NCBI RefSeq assembly: GCF_009696605.1
Contig: NZ_VULR01000003.1
Span: forward strand, 62,001-126,000
Direction of reading: 5' to 3'
Length of the DNA stretch: 64,000 nt
Source of the DNA: Anaerosalibacter bizertensis
GTDB taxonomy: Bacteria > Bacillota > Clostridia > Tissierellales > Sporanaerobacteraceae
Each line of letters starts with the position of its first letter. Position 1 is the first letter of the stretch. Of the stretch, positions 16,602 through 25,603 are shown piece by piece. Both the position numbers and the translations under genes were made by a program. Under the pieces are notes generated by a model. That model saw only the letters and a list, made by a program, of their open reading frames with translations. It had not been told where the DNA came from and did no database searches.

Positions 16602-18467
16602 ATGAAAAGTGTTGAAGAATTAAATAAGATTAGAGAAAAAGAGTTAAATAAAATAGCTTTAAGGCATGAAAAAGGAGAGAATTTAGAAAAAATCCATGTG
16701 CTAGTTTGTGGAGGAACTGGTTGCCATTCTTCTCAAGGAGATGAAATAAGAAGGCTATTACATGAAAAAGTAGTAGAAAAAAAACTAGAAAATAAAGTAG
16801 AAGTTGTATTAACAGGTTGCTTCGGACTATGTGAAGCAGGACCTAATATAGTTATATATCCAGAAGGTATATTTTATAGTCATGTTAAATTAGAAGATGT
16901 TGATGAAATAGTAGAAGAACATTTTTCTAAAGGAAATGTAGTTAAAAGACTATTATTTAAAGATGCATGTAAGGGTGATGAAGTAGTACCTGTAAATGAA
17001 GTTAATTTTTATAAAAAGCAAAAAAGGGTAGCTTTAAGAAATTGTGGACTTATAAATCCTGAGGATATTAATGAATATATAGCTTTTAACGGCTATGAAG
17101 CTTTGGGAAAAATTTTAACAGAAATGTCTCCTAAAGAGGTAATAGATATTATTAAAGATTCTAATTTAAGAGGAAGAGGAGGAGCAGGTTTCCCAGCAGG
17201 ATGGAAATGGGATGAGGCCTATAACTATCCAGCAGATAAGAAATATGTAATATGCAATGCTGATGAAGGTGATCCAGGTGCATTTATGGATAGGAGTATT
17301 TTAGAAGGAGATCCTCATTCAGTATTAGAAGCTATGGCCATTATAGGTTATGCTATAGGTTCAGATCAAGGTTATATATATGTAAGGGCAGAGTATCCTA
17401 TAGCAGTTCATAGGCTTGAAGTGGCTATAGAGCAAGCCAGGGAAAATGGATTATTAGGAAAAAATATATTTGGAACAGATTTTGACTTCGACATAGAGTT
17501 AAGGCTTGGAGCAGGAGCTTTTGTATGTGGCGAAGGGACTGCACTTATGGAATCTATTGAAGGAAGAAGAGGAATGCCTAGGGTCAAAATTCATAGAACT
17601 GCTCACAAAGGATTGTGGGGTAAACCTACTATTATAAACAATGTTGAGACTTTGGCAAATGTACCCGTAATATTTCAAAAAGGTGTTGAGTGGTTTAGAA
17701 ATATAGGAACAGAAAAGTCCCCAGGGACCAAAGTATTTGCATTGGGAGGAAAAATAAAGAACACAGGTTTAGTAGAGATTCCAATGGGGGTAACCTTAAG
17801 AGATATAATATTCGACATAGGTGGAGGAATACCTAATAATAAGAAGTTTAAAGCTGTTCAAACAGGTGGGCCTTCTGGTGGCTGTATACCAAGCGAATAT
17901 CTAGATACTCCAGTAGATTTTGAATCTTTAGGGGAACTAGGATCTATAATGGGATCTGGTGGAATGGTTGTAATGGACGAAGATAATTGTATGGTTGATA
18001 TTGCTAGGTTTTTCTTGGATTTTACAGTAGAAGAGTCTTGTGGAAAATGTGTGCCTTGTAGGGAAGGTACAAAGAGGATGTTGGAAATATTGGAGAGAAT
18101 AACTAATGGAGAAGGGGTCCCAGAAGATATAGATAGACTTGAGAGCTTATCTCAGACTATAACAGATGCGTCTTTATGTGGATTAGGCAAGACTGCTGCA
18201 AATCCAGTGATTTCAACATTGAAGTATTTTAGAGATGAGTATGAAGCTCATGTTTATGATAAGAAATGTCCTTCAGGGACTTGCCAAGCTCTTTCAGAAT
18301 ACTACATTACAGAAAATTGTATAGGATGTACTAAATGTGCTAGAAATTGCCCTGTTTCCTGTATAAGTGGAAAAGTAAAAGAAAGACATGTTATAGATAC
18401 TGAAAAATGTATAAAATGTGGTACATGTATGGAGGCTTGTCCAGTAGGTGCAATAGTTAAAAAATAG
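16602..18467 (+). CDS. hylB: NuoF-like NAD(H)-binding flavoprotein subunit
   Basis: A 621-residue four-part protein. Residues 30-115 are a thioredoxin-like [2Fe-2S] domain (Cys36, Cys41, Cys73, Cys77). Residues 185-400 are the FMN/NAD domain (LRGRGGAGFPAGWKWD; CNADEGDPGAF; GAGAYxCGEGTAL in the form GAGAFVCGEGTAL). An SLBB segment and the NuoF [4Fe-4S] site ESCGKCVPCREG with CGLG follow. The last 70 residues carry two ferredoxin-type clusters (CIGCTKCARNCP and CIKCGTCMEACP). This layout is that of HydB/HndC subunits of bifurcating complexes. It exchanges electrons with NAD and ferredoxin in the cytoplasm. Confidence 0.93.
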   Translation: MKSVEELNKIREKELNKIALRHEKGENLEKIHVLVCGGTGCHSSQGDEIRRLLHEKVVEKKLENKVEVVLTGCFGLCEAGPNIVIYPEGIFYSHVKLEDVDEIVEEHFSKGNVVKRLLFKDACKGDEVVPVNEVNFYKKQKRVALRNCGLINPEDINEYIAFNGYEALGKILTEMSPKEVIDIIKDSNLRGRGGAGFPAGWKWDEAYNYPADKKYVICNADEGDPGAFMDRSILEGDPHSVLEAMAIIGYAIGSDQGYIYVRAEYPIAVHRLEVAIEQARENGLLGKNIFGTDFDFDIELRLGAGAFVCGEGTALMESIEGRRGMPRVKIHRTAHKGLWGKPTIINNVETLANVPVIFQKGVEWFRNIGTEKSPGTKVFALGGKIKNTGLVEIPMGVTLRDIIFDIGGGIPNNKKFKAVQTGGPSGGCIPSEYLDTPVDFESLGELGSIMGSGGMVVMDEDNCMVDIARFFLDFTVEESCGKCVPCREGTKRMLEILERITNGEGVPEDIDRLESLSQTITDASLCGLGKTAANPVISTLKYFRDEYEAHVYDKKCPSGTCQALSEYYITENCIGCTKCARNCPVSCISGKVKERHVIDTEKCIKCGTCMEACPVGAIVKK

Positions 18468-18483
18468 AGTTAGGAGGCTTGAA

Positions 18484-19419
18484 ATGAAAAATATAACTCT
18501 TACTATAGATGGACAAAAAGTAACGGTACCAGAAAATTTTACCGTTATAAAAGCAGCTGAAAGGTTAGGAATAGATATTCCAGCACTATGTTATGATCCT
18601 AATTTAGAAATAGCTTCAGCCTGTAGACTATGTTTAGTTGAAGTAGAAGGAAGTAAAAAACTTCAAACGTCTTGTTCACTTAAAGTTAAAGAAGGAATGG
18701 TTGTATATACAGAAAGTGAAAGAGTAGTCAATATAAGAAAGGAAATACTACAACTTATATTGGATAATCATCCAAATGATTGTTTAACTTGTCAAAAAGC
18801 AGGTGAATGTTTATTACAAAAGTATGCTTATAGATATGATGTAAAGTTTAGAGAACATGGAGGAGAAAAGAGATTGGGGTTAAGGGATACATCAAGCCCT
18901 TATATACTAAAAGATGATAGCAAATGTATACTCTGTGGAAAATGTGTGAGAACTTGTAATCAGATACATGATAGAGCAGTTCTTTCTTTTGCTCAGAGAG
19001 GATTTGAAACAAAAATAGTTGCAGATGGAGATTTTTCATTAGAAAAATCTAGTTGTGTATCTTGTAATAGATGTGTCACAGTATGTCCTGTTGGAGCATT
19101 AGTAGATAAAAGGCTTATTGGAAAGTCAAGGATTTGGGATGGAGAGGTTAAGACTGTTAAATGTAAAGTATGTGATTATGGGTGTAATTTTGAAGTATTA
19201 TATAAGAATGGAAAGAGTGTAGCAGTAAGGGCTAAATCTCCTTCTAATGGAAGACCTCTTTGTTTAAAGGGAAGATTGACTACTGAACTACTCTATCTAG
19301 ACAATCCAGAAACCCCTTATAAAAAGGAAGATGGAGAATTTGTAGAAGCTACTTGGAAAGAAGTATTAGGTTTAGAGGATATATTTGAAAAGATAATTAA
19401 GATTGATGATGAAAAATAA
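18484..19419 (+). CDS. hylA: Iron-sulfur electron-transfer subunit, truncated copy of the FdhF N-terminus
   Basis: A 311-residue protein with four cluster sites in NuoG order. A plant-type [2Fe-2S] site uses Cys36, Cys47, Cys50 and Cys64. A His-Cys3 [4Fe-4S] site uses His96, Cys100, Cys103 and Cys109. Two [4Fe-4S] ferredoxin sites use Cys148-158 and Cys191-201. Residues 225-262 still carry the Cys set (227, 230, 234, 260) that in formate dehydrogenase binds the cluster next to molybdopterin, but the protein stops about 45 residues later, with no molybdopterin domain. It parallels the N-terminus of the next gene throughout. It probably links HylB to the catalytic subunit. SD GGAGG before ATG 18484; its end overlaps the region upstream of fdhF. 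Confidence 0.85.
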   Translation: MKNITLTIDGQKVTVPENFTVIKAAERLGIDIPALCYDPNLEIASACRLCLVEVEGSKKLQTSCSLKVKEGMVVYTESERVVNIRKEILQLILDNHPNDCLTCQKAGECLLQKYAYRYDVKFREHGGEKRLGLRDTSSPYILKDDSKCILCGKCVRTCNQIHDRAVLSFAQRGFETKIVADGDFSLEKSSCVSCNRCVTVCPVGALVDKRLIGKSRIWDGEVKTVKCKVCDYGCNFEVLYKNGKSVAVRAKSPSNGRPLCLKGRLTTELLYLDNPETPYKKEDGEFVEATWKEVLGLEDIFEKIIKIDDEK

Positions 19420-19432
19420 GGTGGAGATGAAA

Positions 19433-22111
19433 ATGATTGAGATAATTATAAATGGTTTTAGGTGCAATGTTGAAGAAGATATAACTGTACTTGAAGCTTG
19501 TAAAAATATGGGAATAGAAATTCCAACCTTATGCTATGATGAAAGATTGGAGCCTTATTCAGCGTGCAGATTATGTGTAGTAGAGGTAGAGGGAAAAAAA
19601 GATCTTATGACATCATGTTCCCTAAAAGTAAAAGAAGGCATGAATATAAAAACCCATAGCAAAAAGGTTATAAAGGCAAGAAAAGATATATTAGATCTTT
19701 TATTTTCAAATCATCCACAGGATTGTTTAAGTTGTGAAAAATCTGGAGATTGCAAACTTCAAGATTACTGTTATGAATATGGCGTTGAAAAGGGTAGTTT
19801 TGCAGGTGAAAGGAAAAAATATCCTATTGATTATTCTAATCATTTCTATAGCTATGATCCAAATAAATGTATACTTTGTGGAAAATGCGTAAGGGTATGT
19901 TCAGAACTTCAAGGAACAAATGCTATTGGTTTAGAAGATAGAGGTTTTGATACAAAAGTTGTAGCACCTTTTGATAAAGGGCTTTCTAAATCTAAATGTG
20001 TTTCTTGTGGAAATTGTGTATCGGTTTGTCCTGTAGGAGCATTGGTACCTAAAAGTAAAGAAAGATATAGATATTGGGAGATAAAAAAGATGAGGACTAC
20101 GTGTTCTTATTGTGGTGTTGGCTGTCAAATGAATCTACTAGTTAAAGGTGAGAAAATAGTAGGGGTGGAACCAGCTATGGAAAGTCCTAATAATGGACTT
20201 TTGTGTGTAAAAGGAAAATTTGCTTATTCTTTTATAAACCATCGAGATAGACTAAAGACCCCCCTTATTAAAAGAAATGGAAAATTTGAAGAAGCTACAT
20301 GGGATGAAGCTTATAAAGTTATAAGGAATAAGATATATGAAATAAAGGACCAATATGGACCAGAAGCTTTCGCAGGTCTTACTTCGGCTAGATGTACTAA
20401 TGAAGAAAATTATTTATTTCAAAAGCTATTTAGGACAGTTATAAAGACTAATAATGTAGATCATTGTGCCCGTCTCTGACACGCATCTACAGTTGCAGGT
20501 CTTGCAACTACATTGGGAAGCGGTGCTATGACCAATAGTATAGAGGAAGTGCTAGGTACAGATGCTATGTTTGTTATTGGTTCTAATACTACAGAAAATC
20601 ATCCTGTTATAGGAAGTTACATGAAGAGGGCAAAGAAAGCCGGTGCTAAACTTATAGTAGCAGATCCTAGAAGGATTGAATTGGCAGAATATGCAGATGT
20701 ATTTCTTCAAATAAAGCCAGGGACCAATATTGCATTATTAAATGGAATCATGAATGTTATTATTGAAAATGGATTGGAAGATAAGAGATATATTGAAGAG
20801 AATACTGAAGGTTTTGAAGGGTTGGTTAAAACTGTTAAGAAATATACACCTGAAAGAGTGGCTAAAATATGTGGAGTAGATCCAGATGATATAGTTAAAG
20901 CTGCTCTTATATATGGAAAGGCAGAAAAAGCAGGAATATACTATGCAATGGGAATTACCCAACATACTACAGGTACTAATTCTGTAATGGCTGTGTCAAA
21001 TCTTTCTCTCCTATGTGGAAATATTGGTAAGGAATCAGCAGGAGTAAATCCTTTAAGAGGACAAAACAATGTTCAAGGAGCCTGTGATATGGGAGGGCTT
21101 CCAGGAGATTTACCTGGTTATCAAAAGGTAGTAGAATCAAAAGTTATAGAAAAATTTGAAGATGCGTGGAAAACTAAACTATCTACAAAACCTGGACTTA
21201 CTATTCCTGAAATTTTTGATGGTGCGGAAGAAGGCAATATAAAGTTCATATATATAATGGGAGAAAATCCTATGGTATCTGATCCAGATATAAATCATGT
21301 GAAAAAAGCTTTAGAAAATCTTGATTTTCTAGTTGTTCAGGATATCTTTTTAACTGAAACGGCAGAACTTGCCGATGTAGTATTGCCAGCAGCATCTTTT
21401 GCAGAAAAAGATGGTACCTTTACAAATACGGAGAGGAAGGTACAGAAGGTTAGAAAAGCTATAGAACCTGTGGGAAATTCTAAAGCAGATTGGAAAATAA
21501 TAATGGATTTAATGAATGAATTAGGTTATGAGAAAAAATATATAAATCCATCTGAAATAATGGAAGAGATTTCAAAAGTAACCCCTCAATACGCTGGAAT
21601 AAACTATGAAAGAATAGAAAATGAAGGTATACAATGGCCGTGTCCAACAAAAGACCATCCAGGAACGAAGTATCTTCATAGTTCTTCTATTTCTAGAGGC
21701 AAAGGGTTGTTTGTAGCGGCTGAGTATGAGGAAAGTGGTGAAGTTGTAGATTTAGAATATCCTTATATACTTACAACTGGAAGAATATTATATCATTATC
21801 ATACTAGGACTATGACAGGAAGAGTGGAAGGCTTAAATAGGATAGCTTCTAAATCTTATGTTGAGATAAATAAGGAAACTGCTAATAAATTGGGAATATC
21901 TGATGGAGAGAAAATAAGATTATCTTCAAGGCGAGGTAGGGTAGTTACATCAGCAAAAGTAACTAATATAGTAGAGAAAAACATATTATTTATGCCATTC
22001 CACTTTGCAGAAGGGGCAGCTAACTATTTAACTAGCAATAAATTGGATTTAATAGCTAAAATACCAGAACTTAAAGTAGCTGCTGTTAGGATTGATAAAT
22101 TAAGTAGTTAA
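19433..22111 (+). CDS. fdhF: Formate dehydrogenase catalytic subunit, selenoprotein
   Basis: A single frame of 892 residues if the UGA at 20477-20479 is read as selenocysteine (residue 349). The context VDHCARL-Sec-HASTVAGL is the canonical FdhF active site, where Sec binds Mo or W and the next His is catalytic. The N-terminal 240 residues carry [2Fe-2S], His-Cys3 and two ferredoxin sites, then the CSYCGVGC cluster. Molybdopterin-binding blocks follow (MGENPMVSDPD, VLPAASFAEKDGTFTNTERKVQ, the C-terminal beta-barrel). It oxidises formate or reduces CO2 in the cytoplasm with HylABC. ATG 19433 is 8 nt after AAGGTGG; the upstream ATGs overlap hylA. Mo versus W cannot be told. Confidence 0.95.
20491..20509 (+). 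other. Bacterial SECIS stem-loop of fdhF
   Basis: AGTTGCA-GGTCT-TGCAACT forms a 7-bp stem with a 5-nt loop that begins 11 nt after the UGA. The GGUCU loop is the same as that remembered for the E. coli fdhF SECIS, which SelB recognises. Confidence 0.85.
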
Positions 22112-22144
22112 TATCAAATTGATATATTAGGTAGGTTGATAAAA

Positions 22145-22756
22145 ATGAGAAAATTTGGAACTGCTGCTATTTTAGCTGGTGGGAAAAGTACTAGGATGGG
22201 ATTTGACAAACAGCTATTAAAGATAAATGAAAAAAAGCTTATAGATAAATTAGTATCTAAACTTAGTGTGGAATTTGAAGAAATAATAGTGGTGACTAAT
22301 AGCCCGGAATACTATTTGGATTTTAATTTTAAGGTAGTTAAAGATATAATAGTAGAAAAGGGACCATTAAGTGGTATCCATGCAGGTCTTAAAGAATCTA
22401 ATAGTCAATTTGTATATTTTATTGCTTGTGATATGCCAAATATAAATTTAAAATACATCAGATATATGAAATATAAAATTAGGGATTTAGATATGGATAT
22501 TAAAGCTTGTGTAACTAGATTTGGAGTAAATATAGAACCTTTCAATGGCTTCTACTCTAAAGATATAGTATTAGACATAGAGGATTATTTAGCACAAGGG
22601 AAAAGATCTTTAAATCAATTAATCAAACAATTACAAACCTATTATGTAGAGGAAGAAGAAGCTAGAATGTTTAGTCCTAATTGGGATATGTTTTTAAACC
22701 TTAATACAAAAGAAGATCTAGAGTATTTTCTTAAAGACAATTGCAATATAAGCTAA
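22145..22756 (+). CDS. mobA: Molybdenum cofactor guanylyltransferase
   Basis: About 203 residues. The nucleotidyltransferase signature AAILAGGKSTRMGFDKQLL is at the N-terminus, and the metal-binding FIACDMPNI and GPLSGIHAGL are in the normal places. MobA attaches GMP to molybdopterin to give the bis-MGD cofactor that FdhF needs. It lies 33 bp after fdhF and 10 bp before fdhD, so the cofactor-finishing genes are cotranscribed with the enzyme. ATG 22145 is 9 nt after AGGTAGG; the UUG at 22136 is too close to that site. Confidence 0.92.
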   Translation: MRKFGTAAILAGGKSTRMGFDKQLLKINEKKLIDKLVSKLSVEFEEIIVVTNSPEYYLDFNFKVVKDIIVEKGPLSGIHAGLKESNSQFVYFIACDMPNINLKYIRYMKYKIRDLDMDIKACVTRFGVNIEPFNGFYSKDIVLDIEDYLAQGKRSLNQLIKQLQTYYVEEEEARMFSPNWDMFLNLNTKEDLEYFLKDNCNIS

Positions 22757-22766
22757 GGAGATATAT

Positions 22767-23549
22767 ATGGAGGATATTACAAAGTATAATATTATTAGAA
22801 TTAAAGATAGAGGGGTTTTAAAAGAAGAGGATACAGTAGTTATAGAATATCCTTTTACTATATTTTTAAATGATGAAGAAATTATAACATTATTATGCAG
22901 TCCCAACTCCCTTAAAGAATTAACTATTGGCTTTCTTCATTCAGAAGGTCTTATAGATTCTATTTCAGATATAGAAAAAATAATATTAGATAAAGAAAAA
23001 GGCATAGCCTATGTTTATTCTAAAAATACAAATAGATTAAATAAAAAGTTTCATGGTAAAAGAACTATTACATCAGGTTGTGGAAAAGGAACAGTTTTTT
23101 ATAATGTAGTAGACTCCTTTAACTCAAAAAAAATAGAAGACAAAATAGACATTACAATAAAACAAATTATGGACCTTATAAAAGAATTCAATAAAAGCTC
23201 TCAACTTTTTTTAGATACAGGAGGGGTACACAGTTGTGCCTTATGTGATATTAATAAAATAATAATTTTTAAAGAGGATATTGGAAGGCACAATGCATTG
23301 GATAAAGTGCTGGGGAAAGCCTTACTTGAAGATATAGATTTTAAGGATAAGATTATTCTAACTAGTGGCAGAATATCTTCTGAAATTCTTATAAAGGTAG
23401 CTAAAAGACAGATACCAGTTATAGTATCTAGATCTGCTCCTACAAGTCTTTCAATAGATATAGCAAAGGAATTAAATATAATATTGATAGGCTTTGCTAG
23501 AGGAAAAAGAATGAATATATATTCTAATTTTCCTACTTTAAAAGTATAA
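22767..23549 (+). CDS. fdhD: Formate dehydrogenase accessory sulfurtransferase FdhD
   Basis: A 260-residue FdhD-family protein. TIGFLHSEGLID near residue 52, the loop TSGCGKGT near residue 106, THTSALC replaced here by TGGVHSCALCD, and EDIGRHNALDKVLGKAL are the family blocks. FdhD carries sulfur from a cysteine desulfurase to the molybdenum of formate dehydrogenase. The mobile-loop motif shows one Cys (CGKG) where E. coli FdhD has CxxC, as in a number of FdhD proteins. ATG 22767 overlaps its own GGAG-rich leader and follows mobA by 10 bp. Confidence 0.92.
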   Translation: MEDITKYNIIRIKDRGVLKEEDTVVIEYPFTIFLNDEEIITLLCSPNSLKELTIGFLHSEGLIDSISDIEKIILDKEKGIAYVYSKNTNRLNKKFHGKRTITSGCGKGTVFYNVVDSFNSKKIEDKIDITIKQIMDLIKEFNKSSQLFLDTGGVHSCALCDINKIIIFKEDIGRHNALDKVLGKALLEDIDFKDKIILTSGRISSEILIKVAKRQIPVIVSRSAPTSLSIDIAKELNIILIGFARGKRMNIYSNFPTLKV

Positions 23550-23563
23550 TAGAGGTGTTTTAT

Positions 23564-24016
23564 ATGTTTAATAATGGAGAAGTAGTAGCTATTTATATAA
23601 AGAATAAAAGAGGAGAACAAGAAAAGCTAACCCAAGAAGGTAATTTTAAAACTGGACATGGGCTAATAGGAGATATTCATTCTAAAGGTGGAAATAATCA
23701 AGTTTCCATATTTACTCTAGAAGGAAGAGAAAAAAATTCATCATTGGCTCATAAGGGTCTTTGTATGGAAAGATTTTATGAAAATATAACTATAAAAAAT
23801 ATAGATGTAAGCAGATTGTATATAGGTTTAAGGCTTATAATTGGAGAAACAATTCATGAAATAACTCAAATAGGTAAAAAATGTTTTCCAGAATGTAAAC
23901 TTATAAGAAGTGGAGAAGTTTGTTCTTTAGCTAAAGAAGTTATATTTACCAAAATTATAAAAAGTGGAAAAATTAAAATAGGAGATAATATTATAATAAT
24001 ACAAAAGCCCTCATAA
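23564..24016 (+). CDS. MOSC-domain protein
   Basis: About 150 residues that fit the MOSC (Moco sulfurase C-terminal) fold of small bacterial members: GHGLIGDIHSKGGNNQVSIF near residue 30, FYENITIKNID and IGKKCFPECKLIRSGEVCSLAKE, with the conserved Cys near residue 110. Such proteins often accompany molybdenum-cofactor genes and are thought to handle or transfer sulfur to the cofactor, though their biochemistry is poorly settled. It is the last gene of the formate dehydrogenase operon, 14 bp after fdhD. ATG 23564 is chosen over GUG 23555 because AGAGGTG overlaps the latter. A terminator hairpin overlaps the stop codon region. Confidence 0.88.
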   Translation: MFNNGEVVAIYIKNKRGEQEKLTQEGNFKTGHGLIGDIHSKGGNNQVSIFTLEGREKNSSLAHKGLCMERFYENITIKNIDVSRLYIGLRLIIGETIHEITQIGKKCFPECKLIRSGEVCSLAKEVIFTKIIKSGKIKIGDNIIIIQKPS

Positions 24017-24030
24017 AAGAGGGCTTTTAT
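24003..24030. terminator. Bidirectional terminator between MOSC gene and antiporter
   Basis: AAAAGCCCTC pairs with GAGGGCTTTT over a short loop, with A/T runs on both sides. Convergent genes end on either side. Confidence 0.9.
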
Positions 24031-24039
24031 TATGAAGAG

Positions 24040-25362
24040 CTATAATACTAAAGCTGCTATTGTTCCAAATATTATTAGTGGAATATTGAAGTGTAAAAAT
24101 GTAGGAACACAGGTATCCCAAATGTGGTCATGCTGGCCATCAACATTTAATCCTGACGTAGGTCCGAGGGTGCTATCTGAAGCAGGAGAACCTGCATCCC
24201 CTAATGCTCCTGCAGTTCCTACTAGTGCAATAATAGCTGCTGGACTAAAGCCTAATGCTGAAGCCAATGGAACGTATATAGTAGCTATAATAGGAATAGT
24301 TCCAAAAGAGGTGCCAATTCCCATAGTGACAATAAGTCCTATAAAAAGCATTATAATAGCTCCAATAAATTTACTTCCTCCCATTAAGCCGGTAGCAGCT
24401 TCTACCAAAGTTTCCACTCCACCAGTTTCTCTTAAAACAGCTCCATAACCTGAAGCAACTAACATTACAAAAGCTATAAATCCCATCATGGAAATGCCAT
24501 CACCCATTAAATTGTCAATGTCTTTCCATTTAAAAGCTCCAAATACTAACATAATAATAAGTCCAGCAATAGCTCCTAATGGTAAAGATTCTGTAATTAC
24601 TTGTATTACAAAGGCTACAATAGCACCTGTGAGTCCAGCAATTTGTTTACGACATAAGTTATCAGATTGTTTTTCATCTTCTAAGTCATTGGCAACTTTA
24701 TTTTCAAACACATTATCTACTATTTTATATTCTCTAGGTTTTCTATAGGTTATAAATATAGCTATTAGGAGTCCTATGGTCATTCCAATGCCTGGAAGCA
24801 ACATTGATTTCCAAACCATTCCAGTTACTACATTTATACCGTTGGCAATAAGATTATCCCTTATAATATTATGAAAAATAAGACCAAATCCTACGGGGAG
24901 CATTACATAGGGCGCTTTTAGTCCAAAAGTAAGAGCACAGGCAACGGCTCTCCTGTCAATATTTAATTTATTCATAAGACCAATAAGAGGTGGAATAAGT
25001 ATTGGAATAAAGGCAATATGAACAGGAATTAAATTTTGAGAAAGGCAGGCTATAATGGCAATTAAAAGAACTAATAATGATCTTCTATCATTAATAATAT
25101 TAGATATACTTTTTCCAAGAAGATTTGCTACTCCTGTTTTATTAATAGCTGCAGCTAGTGTACCTAATAAAATATAACTAAGAGCAGTTTCAGCATTTCC
25201 ACCCATTCCGTCAATTAATAGAGTCATGGTTTCAGTAAGATTCATTCCAGAGATTAATCCACCAGTAAGAGCTGCCAATATCAATGCCAGTATAACATTT
25301 AACTTTAATAGGCATAGTACAGTCATTACAATAACAGATAAGACTACTGGATTTAACAGCAT
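24040..25362 (-). CDS. Na+/H+ antiporter-family (YuiF-like) membrane transporter
   Basis: A 440-residue membrane protein with about 12 hydrophobic segments. The start MLLNPVVLSVIVMTVLCLLKLNVILALI, the GMGGNAETALSYILLGTLAAAI block and the C-terminal PLASALGFSPAAIIALVGTAGALGDAGSPASDSTLGPTSGLNVDGQHDH match the NhaC-superfamily group that contains B. subtilis YuiF. Members are annotated as sodium/proton antiporters or amino-acid (histidine) permeases; the substrate is not decidable here. It is transcribed against the formate dehydrogenase operon. A cytosolic loop of charged residues lies near residue 215. Confidence 0.82.
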   Translation of the reverse strand: MLLNPVVLSVIVMTVLCLLKLNVILALILAALTGGLISGMNLTETMTLLIDGMGGNAETALSYILLGTLAAAINKTGVANLLGKSISNIINDRRSLLVLLIAIIACLSQNLIPVHIAFIPILIPPLIGLMNKLNIDRRAVACALTFGLKAPYVMLPVGFGLIFHNIIRDNLIANGINVVTGMVWKSMLLPGIGMTIGLLIAIFITYRKPREYKIVDNVFENKVANDLEDEKQSDNLCRKQIAGLTGAIVAFVIQVITESLPLGAIAGLIIMLVFGAFKWKDIDNLMGDGISMMGFIAFVMLVASGYGAVLRETGGVETLVEAATGLMGGSKFIGAIIMLFIGLIVTMGIGTSFGTIPIIATIYVPLASALGFSPAAIIALVGTAGALGDAGSPASDSTLGPTSGLNVDGQHDHIWDTCVPTFLHFNIPLIIFGTIAALVL

Positions 25363-25508
25363 GAAATTCCCCCTTTAAATATAATATTTTTTTAATTATA
25401 ATACTTTATCACAATAATGTAAAGCAGTAAAACTAAATATGTAAAAAATAAAACTTTTGTCATATATTTATATGAGATTTTTAATGAATTAATTCTCATT
25501 ATTATTTT

Positions 25509-25551
25509 GGTAACATGAGTTACCGATTTTTTTCCCTTTTAAGGTTAAAAT
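25509..25551 (+). promoter_or_regulatory. Crp/Fnr-type operator and -10 element for the Hcp-linked operon
   Basis: GGTAAC-ATGA-GTTACC at 25509-25524 is a perfect inverted repeat. A TAAAAT hexamer at 25546-25551 begins 29.5 bp from its centre, so the operator would be centred at about -41.5, the position of a class II Crp/Fnr activator. The same word with the same spacing recurs before hcp and before the permease genes. Confidence 0.75.
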
Positions 25552-25603
25552 ACTATTAAGAAAAAATCAGTAACTTAACATTGTAGATTCGGAGGTTGGA
25601 AAT

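Noticed and set aside
20477-20479. fdhF as a pseudogene because of an internal stop
   Set aside because: The UGA is at the invariant selenocysteine position and has a SECIS-type hairpin; the frame on both sides is fully conserved.
25478-25500. Fur-box-like AT-rich sequence before the Hcp-linked operon
   Set aside because: Only five base pairs of symmetry (AATGA/TCATT); too weak to distinguish from background in AT-rich DNA.
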